Source: Cyanophora paradoxa (taxonomy: Eukaryota; Glaucocystophyceae; Cyanophorales; Cyanophoraceae). Taken from it: DNA of 64,000 nucleotides. Made by a program: the position numbers and the translations under genes. The stretch spans positions 1 to 64,000 of the forward strand of contig QPMI01000123.1 in the NCBI GenBank assembly GCA_004431415.1, read 5' to 3'. Under the pieces are notes generated by a model. That model made no database searches. It was not told where the DNA came from and saw only the letters and a list, made by a program, of their open reading frames with translations. Positions 56,801 through 64,000 of this stretch are shown one piece after another (positions within the stretch are counted from its first letter, which is position 1; the number at the start of each line of letters is the position of its first letter).

Positions 56801-59800
56801 GCCTGCTGAATGCGAACGGCGGTCTGAACGTAAGGTGGAATCAGTTCGTGGTGGACATGTCGGGCAACGCGTTGGCGACGGGCATGGTCGGGGTGACGGG
56901 GACCGTGACGTCGACGGGACTGCTGAACGCGAACGGTGGTCTGAACGTGGGCGCGAATCAGTTCGTAGTTGACATGAGCGGCAACCTTTTGGGCACGGGG
57001 ATGGTGGGCGTGACGGGGACGATCACGTCAACGGGGCTGCTGAACGTGAACGGGTTCCTAAATGTTCGTGCCAACAAGTTCGTGGTGGACATGAGCGGCA
57101 ACGTGCTGGGAACCGGCACCGTCGGGATCACGGGCACCGTGACGTCGACGGGCTTGCTGAACATGAACGGGTTCCTGAACGTGCACGACAACAAGTTCGT
57201 TCTCGACGGGTCGGGTAACGTGCTCGCCACTGGTGTGGTGGGCATCACGGGCACGATCACGTCGACGGGGCTGCTGAACGCGAACGGGTTCCTGAACGTG
57301 CACGACAACAAGTTCGTGGTGGACATGAGCGGCAACGTGCTGGGCACTGGGTTCGTCGGCTTGACGGGGACGCTGACGTCGACGGGGCTGCTGAATGCTA
57401 ACGGGTTCCTGAACGTGGGCGCGAACAAGTTCGTGGTGGACATGAGCGGCAACGTGCTGGGCACGGGCATGGTTGGCGTGACGGGGACGCTGACGTCGAC
57501 AGGGCTTCTGAATGCTAACGGGTTCCTGAACGTGGGTGCGAACAAGTTCGTGGTGGACATGAGCGGCAACGTGCTGGGCACGGGGATGGTGGGCGTGACG
57601 GGGACGCTGACGTCGACGGGGCTGCTGAATGCTAACGGCGGGCTAAATGTGAGGTGGAACCAGTTCGCCATGGACCTGTCTGGCAACACGTTGGCGACGG
57701 GCATGGTCGGGATGACGGGGACCTTGACGTCGACGGGGCTGCTGAACGCGAACGGCGGGCTGAACGTGAGATGGAATCAGTTCGTGGTGGACATATCTGG
57801 CAACACGCTGGCGACAGGCATGGTTGGCGTGACGGGGACGCTGACGTCGACGGGGCTGCTGAACGCGAACGGCGGGCTGAACGTGAGGTGGAATCAGTTC
57901 GTGGTGGACATGTCTGGCAACGCGTTGGCAACGGGCATGGTCGGGGTGACGGGGACCGTGACGTCGACGGGACTGCTGAACGCGAACGGCGGGCTGAACG
58001 TGAGGTGGAATCAGTTCGTGGTAGACATGAGCGGCAACGTGCTGGGCACGGGGATGGTGGGCGTGACGGGGACGCTCACGTCGACGGGCCTGCTGAACGC
58101 GAACGGTGGCCTGAACGTGAGGTGGAACCAGTTCGCCATGGACCTTTCTGGCAACACGCTTGCGACGGGCATGGTCGGGGTGACAGGGACGCTGACGTCG
58201 ACGGGGCTTCTGAACGCGAACGCCGGGCTGAACGTGAGGTTGAATCAGTTCGTGGTGGACATATCGGGCAACGCGCTGGCGACGGGCATGGTCGGGGTGA
58301 CGGGGACGCTCACGTCGACGGGGCTACTGAGCGCGAACGGCGGGTTAAACGTGAGGTGGAATCAGTTCGTGGTGGACATGTCAGGCAACGTGCTGGCGAC
58401 GGGCATGGTGGGGGTGACGGGGACTGTGACGTCGACGGGGCTGCTGAACGCGAACGGCGGGCTGAACGTGAGGTGGAATCAGTTCGTGGTGGACATGTCT
58501 GGCAACGCGCTGGCGACGGGCATGGTGGGGGTGACGGGGACGCTCACGTCGACGGGGCTGCTGAACGCGAACGGCGGGCTGAACGTGAGGTGGAATCAGT
58601 TCGTGGTGGACATGTCTGGCAACGTGCTGGCGACGGGCATGGTGGGGGTGACGGGGACTGTGACGTCGACGGGGCTCCTGAACGCGAACGGGTTCCTCAA
58701 CGTTCGTGCCAACAAGTTCGTGGTGGACATGAGCGGCAACGTGCTAGGAACTGGCACCGTCGGGATCACGGGGACCGTGACGTCGACGGGCCTGCTGAAC
58801 ATGAACGGGTTCCTGAACGTGCACGACAACAAGTTCGTTCTCGACGGATCGGGTAACGTTCTTGCCACGGGCGTGGTGGGCATCACGGGCACGATCACGT
58901 CAACGGGGCTGCTGAACGCGAACGGGTTCCTGAACGTGCACGACAACAAGTTCGTGGTGGACATGAGCGGCAACGTGCTGGGCACTGGGTTCGTCGGCGT
59001 GACGGGGACGCTGACGTCGACGGGGCTGCTGAACGCGAACGGGTTCCTGAACGTGGGTGCGAACAAGTTCGTGGTGGACATGAGCGGCACCGTGCTGGGC
59101 ACGGGGATGGTGGGCGTGACGGGGACCGTGACGTCGACAGGGCTTCTGAACGCGAACGGGTTCCTGAACGTGGGCGCGAACAAGTTCGTGGTGGACATGA
59201 GCGGCAACGTGCTGGGCACGGGGATGGTGGGCGTGACGGGGACGCTGACGTCGACGGGGCTGCTGAACGCGAACGGGTTCCTGAACGTGGGCGCGAACAA
59301 GTTCGTGGTGGACATGAGCGGCAACGTGCTGGGAACCGGCACCGTCGGGATCACTGGCACCGTGACGTCGACGGGGCTGCTGAACATGAACGGGTTCCTG
59401 AACGTGCACGACAACAAGTTCGTTCTGGACGGGTCGGGTAACGTGCTCGCCACGGGCGTGGTTGGCATCACGGGCACAATCACGTCGACGGGGCTGCTGA
59501 ACGCGAACGGGTTCCTGAATGTGCACGACAACAAGTTCGTGGTGGACATGAGCGGCAACGTGCTGGGCACTGGGTTCGTCGGCTTGACGGGGACGCTGAC
59601 GTCGACGGGGCTGCTGAACGCGAACGGGTTCCTGAACGTGGGCGCGAACAAGTTCGTGGTGGACATGAGCGGCAACGTGCTGGGCACGGGGATGGTGGGC
59701 GTAACGGGGACGCTCACGTCGACGGGGCTTCTGAACGCGAACGGGTTCCTGAACGTAGGCGCGAACAAGTTTGTGGTGGACATGAGCGGCAACGTGCTTG

Positions 59801-62800
59801 GAACCGGCACAGTCGGGATCACTGGCACTGTGACGTCGACGGGGCTGCTGAACATGAACGGGTTCCTGAACGTGCACGACAACAAGTTCGTTCTCGACGG
59901 GTCGGGTAACGTGCTCGCCACGGGCGTGGTGGGCATCACGGGCACGATCACGTCGACGGGGCTGCTGAACGCGAACGGGTTTCTGAACGTGCATGACAAC
60001 AAGTTCGTGGTGGACATGAGCGGCAACGTGCTGGGCACTGGATTTGTCGGCTTGACGGGGACGCTGACGTCGACGGGGCTGCTGAACGCGAACGGGTTCC
60101 TGAACGTGCATGACAACAAGTTCGTGGTGGACATGAGCGGCAACGTGCTGGGCACGGGCATGGTTGGCGTGACGGGGACGCTGACGTCGACGGGGCTGCT
60201 GAACGCGAACGGGTTCCTGAACGTGGGCGCGAACAAGTTCGTGGTGGACATGAGTGGCAACGTGCTGGGCACGGGCATGGTTGGCGTGACGGGGACGCTG
60301 ACGTCGACGGGGCTGCTGAACGTGAACGGGTTCCTGAACGTGGGCGCGAACAAGTTCGTGGTGGACATGAGTGGCAACGTGCTGGGAACCGGCACCGTCG
60401 GGATCACGGGCACCGTGACGTCGACGGGGCTGCTGAACATGAACGGGTTCCTGAACGTGCACGACAACAAGTTCGTTCTCGACGGGTCGGGTAACGTTCT
60501 TGCCACGGGCGTCGTGGGCATCACGGGCACGATCACGTCGACGGGGCTGCTGAACGCGAACGGGTTCCTGAACGTGCACGACAACAAGTTCGTGGTGGAC
60601 ATGAGCGGCAACGTGCTGGGTACTGGGTTCGTCGGCTTGACGGGGACGCTGACATCGACCGGTCTTATCAACGCGAACGGGTTCCTGAACGTGGGCGCGA
60701 ACAAGTTCGTGGTGGACATGAGCGGCAACGTGCTGGGCACGGGGATGGTGGGCGTGACGGGGACGCTGACGTCGACAGGGCTGTTGAATGCAAACGGGTT
60801 CCTGAATGTCGGGCTGAACAAGTTCGTGGTGGACACGAGCGGCAACGTGCTGGGCACGGGGATGGTGGGCGTGACGGGGACGCTCACGTCGACGGGGCTG
60901 CTGAACGCGAACGGGTTCCTTAATGTTCGTGCCAACAAGTTCGTGGTGGACATGAGCGGCAACGTGCTGGGAACCGGCACCGTCGGGATCACTGGCACCG
61001 TGACGTCGACGGGGCTGCTGAACATGAACGGGTTCCTGAACGTGCACGACAACAAGTTCGTTCTGGACGGGTCGGGTAACGTGCTCGCCACGGGAGTGGT
61101 TGGCATCACGGGCACAATCACGTCGACGGGGCTGCTGAACGCGAACGGGTTCCTGAACGTGCACGACAACAAGTTCGTGGTGGATATGAGCGGAAACGTG
61201 CTGGGCACTGGGTTCGTCGGCTTGACGGGGACGCTGACATCGACGGGGCTGCTGAACGCGAACGGGTTCCTGAACGTGGGCGCGAACAAGTTCGTGGTGG
61301 ACACGAGCGGCAACGTGCTGGGCACGGGGATGGTGGGCGTGACGGGGACGCTCACGTCGACGGGGCTGCTGAACGCGAACGGGTTCCTTAATGTTCGTGC
61401 CAACAAGTTCGTGGTGGATATGAGCGGCAACGTGCTGGGAACCGGCACAGTCGGGATCACGGGCACTGTGACGTCGACGGGGCTGCTGAACATGAACGGG
61501 TTCCTGAACGTGCACGACAACAAGTTCGTTCTCGACGGATCGGGTAACGTGCTTGGCACGGGCGGAGTGGGCATCACGGGCACAATTACGTCGACAGGGC
61601 TGCTGAACGCGAATGGGTTCCTGAATGTGCACGACAACAAGTTCGTGGTGGACATGAGCGGCAACGTGCTGGGCACTGGGTTCGTCGGCTTGACGGGGAC
61701 GCTGACATCGACCGGTCTTCTCAACGTGAACGGGTTCCTGAACGTGGGCGCGAACAAGTTCGTGGTGGACATGAGCGGCAACATGCTGGGCACGGGGATG
61801 GTGGGCGTGACCGGGACGCTGACGTCGACAGGGCTGCTGAATGCGAACGGGTTCCTGAACGTGGGCGCGAACAAGTTCGTGGTGGACACGAGCGGCAACG
61901 TGCTGGGCACGGGGATGGTGGGCGTGACGGGGACGCTCACGTCGACGGGGCTGCTGAACGCGAACGGGTTCCTTAATGTTCGTGCCAACAAGTTCGTGGT
62001 GGACATGAGCGGCAACGTGCTGGGAACCGGCACCGTCGGGATCACGGGCACCGTGACGTCGACGGGGCTGCTGAACATGAACGGGTTCCTGAACGTGCAC
62101 GACAACAAGTTCGTTCTCGACGGGTCGGGTAACGTGCTCGCCACGGGCGTGGTGGGCATCACGGGCACGATCACGTCGACGGGGCTGCTGAACGCGAACG
62201 GGTTCCTGAACGTGCACGACAACAAGTTCGTGGTGGACATGAGCGGCAACGTGCTGGGCACTGGGTTCGTCGGCTTGACGGGGACGCTGACGTCGACGGG
62301 GCTGCTGAACGCGAACGGGTTCCTGAACGTGGGCGCGAACAAGTTCGTGGTGGACACGAGCGGCAACGTGCTGGGTACGGGCATGGTGGGCTTGACGGGG
62401 ACGCTGACGTCGACGGGGCTGCTGAACGCGAACGGGTTTCTCAATGTTCGTGCCAACAAGTTCGTGGTGGATATGAGCGGCAACGTGCTTGGAACCGGCA
62501 CCGTCGGGATCACGGGGACCGTGACGTCGACGGGGCTGCTGAACATGAACGGGTTCCTGAATGTTCACGACAACAAGTTCGTTCTCGACGGGTCGGGTAA
62601 CATGCTCGCCACGGGCGTGGTGGGCATCACGGGCACGATCACGTCGACGGGGCTGCTGAACGCGAACGGCTTCCTGAACGTGCACGACAACAAGTTCGTG
62701 GTGGACATGAGCGGAAACGTGCTGGGCACTGGGTTCGTCGGCTTGACGGGGACGCTGACGTCGACGGGGCTGCTGAACGCGAACGGGTTCCTGAACGTGG

Positions 62801-64000
62801 GCGCGAACAAGTTCGTTGTGGACATGAGCGGCAACGTGCTGGGCACTGGGTTCGTCGGCTTGACGGGGACGCTGACGTCGACGGGGCTGCTGAACGCGAA
62901 CGGGTTCCTGAACGTGGGCGCGAACAAGTTCGTGGTGGACACGAGCGGCAACGTGCTGGGCACGGGGATGGTGGGCGTGACAGGGACGCTCACGTCGACG
63001 GGGCTGCTGAACGCGAACGGGTTCCTCAATGTTCGTGCCAACAAGTTCGTGGTGGACATGAGCGGCAACGTGCTGGGAACCGGCACAGTCGGGATCACTG
63101 GCACCGTGACGTCGACGGGCTTGCTGAACATGAACGGGTTCCTGAACGTGCACGACAACAAGTTTGTTCTGGACGGGTCGGGTAACGTGCTCGCCACTGG
63201 TGTGGTGGGCATCACGGGCACGATCACGTCGACGGGGCTGCTGAACGCGAATGGATTTTTGAACGTTGGCACGAATCGCTTCGTTGTAGACATGAGCGGG
63301 AACGTTTTAGCAAGTGGTTCCCTTGGCGTTACCGGCACTGTTACGTCAACTGGCCTTCTAAACATTCCTTTCGGCGCCGTCACAGTGATGGTTAATCGTT
63401 TCGTGGCGGATACTAGCGGCAATGTTCTTGTGTCTGGCTTCATGGGCCTGACGGGAACTCTTACATCGACGGGCCTTCTGAACGTCAATGGGTTTATGAA
63501 CGTTGCGGGGAACAAGTTTGTCGTGGATACAAACGGAAATCTTTTAAGCACTGGTGGCCTTGGGGTCACCGGGACTGTGACATCGACGGGCTTGCTGAAC
63601 ATAAACGGGTTCCTGAACGTGCACGACAACAAGTTCGTTCTGGATGGGTCGGGTAACATGCTTGCCACGGGTGCTGTCGGCATTACTGGCACACTGACTT
63701 CTACCGGCCTTCTGCGAGCCAGTGGCGGTCTGAACGTGGCTGTTAACAAATTCGTCGTCGATACTAGTGGAAACGCGTTCATCACGGGAACACTTGCCGT
63801 ATCGGGCACTGTCACCTCGACGGGCCTACTGATGGCCAACGGCGGCATTCTCATCGGTACGAATCGGTTTGCTGTCGACGCGCTCGGCAACACGTTTACG
63901 GCAACCAGCTTGGTCGTCACCGGCATTTCGGTGTTCAACCAGCAGCTTTACACTGGGGCCGGCATGACAGTGAGCACGGACAAGCTGCAGATTGACGCCA
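44854..64000 (+). CDS. Giant secreted protein with about 146 tandem 39-residue repeats (3' end outside window)
   Basis: ATG at 44,854 opens a signal peptide (MAHTMGGRLLLLAGLLCALA). In-phase exons: 44854-44930, 44999-45028, 45108-45130, 45255-45382, 45450-45594, 45648-45786, 45841-45934, 45984-46047, 46102-46723 and 46788 to beyond the window. Exons 1-9 encode about 440 residues rich in Asn-X-Ser/Thr sequons (about 15). Exon 10 is open for 17.2 kb without a stop or frameshift. It consists of units close to VTGTLTSTGLLNANGGLNV + RWNQFVVDMSGNVLGTGMVG. The Gly/Asn/Val/Thr pattern with regular short hydrophobic strands suggests a beta-solenoid or fibre, an inference. Probable extracellular matrix, scale or adhesin protein. 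Repeats become irregular after about 63,260 and end near 63,930, where a C-terminal domain begins. No homologue recognised. Confidence 0.85.
46831..63930 (+). repeat. 117-bp tandem coding repeat array with 9/18-unit higher-order structure
   Basis: About 146 units of 117 bp in constant register; a single extra codon appears near 63,370. The marker AACATGAACGGGTTCCTGAA recurs with its ATG at 48,271, 49,792, 50,377, 51,898, 52,483, 54,004, 55,525, 56,110, 57,163, 58,801, 59,386, 59,854, 60,439, 61,024, 61,492, 62,077, 62,545 and 63,130. All spacings are exact multiples of 117: 13 and 5 units alternate in the first half (2,106-bp block), 5 and 4 in the second (1,053-bp block). The first four and last six units are diverged, the middle is highly uniform, as expected from unequal exchange. 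Confidence 0.97.

Noticed and set aside
47241-58856. Plus-strand frames encoding ERRAEREVESVRGGHV-type repeats
   Set aside because: Another register of the same 117-bp repeat; they have no upstream exons and are broken where units change type.
58900-63153. Minus-strand open frames of 1,417, 1,316, 551 and 402 codons, and several others, across the repeat array
   Set aside because: They mirror the + strand repeats: a 117-bp unit divisible by three without stops in some antisense registers stays open however often it is repeated. The peptides (HVQEPVRVQQPRRR-type) only restate the repeat, and the + frame has signal peptide, introns and phase continuity.
1-64000. CRISPR arrays, bacterial operons, rRNA or tRNA genes
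   Set aside because: The 32-bp repeats near 17 kb are contiguous, not spacer-separated, and the genes have spliceosomal introns; no rRNA or tRNA signature was seen by eye.

Overview
This is nuclear DNA of a GC-rich, flagellated, single-celled eukaryote. Protein-coding genes in the right half carry many short (about 50-125 nt) spliceosomal introns, mostly with GTGCG-type donors and CAG acceptors. One of them is an axonemal dynein regulatory complex subunit, so the host builds motile flagella. The base composition, intron style and Polinton-type parasite suggest a microalga such as a haptophyte or pelagophyte, but the sequence alone does not settle the lineage.

Layout. (1) About 1-16,890: a decayed Ty3/gypsy-like LTR retroelement on the + strand. 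It has an RGG-rich Gag-like piece, about 10 kb with no recognisable domain, then aspartic protease, reverse transcriptase and RNase H (frameshifted), a linker with an AT-hook and coiled coil, and an open integrase frame. (2) About 16,900-27,280: an AT-richer virus-like element related to Polintons/Mavericks. It starts with two arrays of 32-bp repeats and carries two divergent retroviral-type integrases pointing outwards in opposite directions, an intact Maverick-type DNA polymerase B, the C-terminal end of a helicase with an HNH-like zinc domain, small DUF5710-like and zinc-ribbon genes, and an intact SpeD-family (AdoMet decarboxylase-like) gene. No capsid or packaging gene was seen. (3) About 27,240-34,850: a truncated Ulp1-like protease, a Skp1/BTB-like frame, then low-complexity DNA with a perfect 205-bp direct repeat. 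(4) About 35,790-64,000: a compact island of six host genes in strictly alternating orientation: ERCC1 (-), DRC5/TCTE1 (+), LIS1 (-), a DUF1294 membrane protein (+), VPS29 (-) and a giant secreted repeat protein (+). This gives three head-to-head pairs, each with a 320-520 bp shared promoter region.

The last gene is the most striking host feature. A signal peptide and a sequon-rich N-terminal domain spread over nine exons lead into a single exon that stays open for 17.2 kb to the window edge. It encodes about 146 tandem 39-residue repeats arranged in 9- and 18-unit higher-order blocks. The most unusual mobile feature is the composite Polinton-like element: SpeD with its catalytic residues correctly spaced, one integrase that has lost its catalytic glutamate, and single-base frameshifts in most of its genes although neighbouring host genes are clean.
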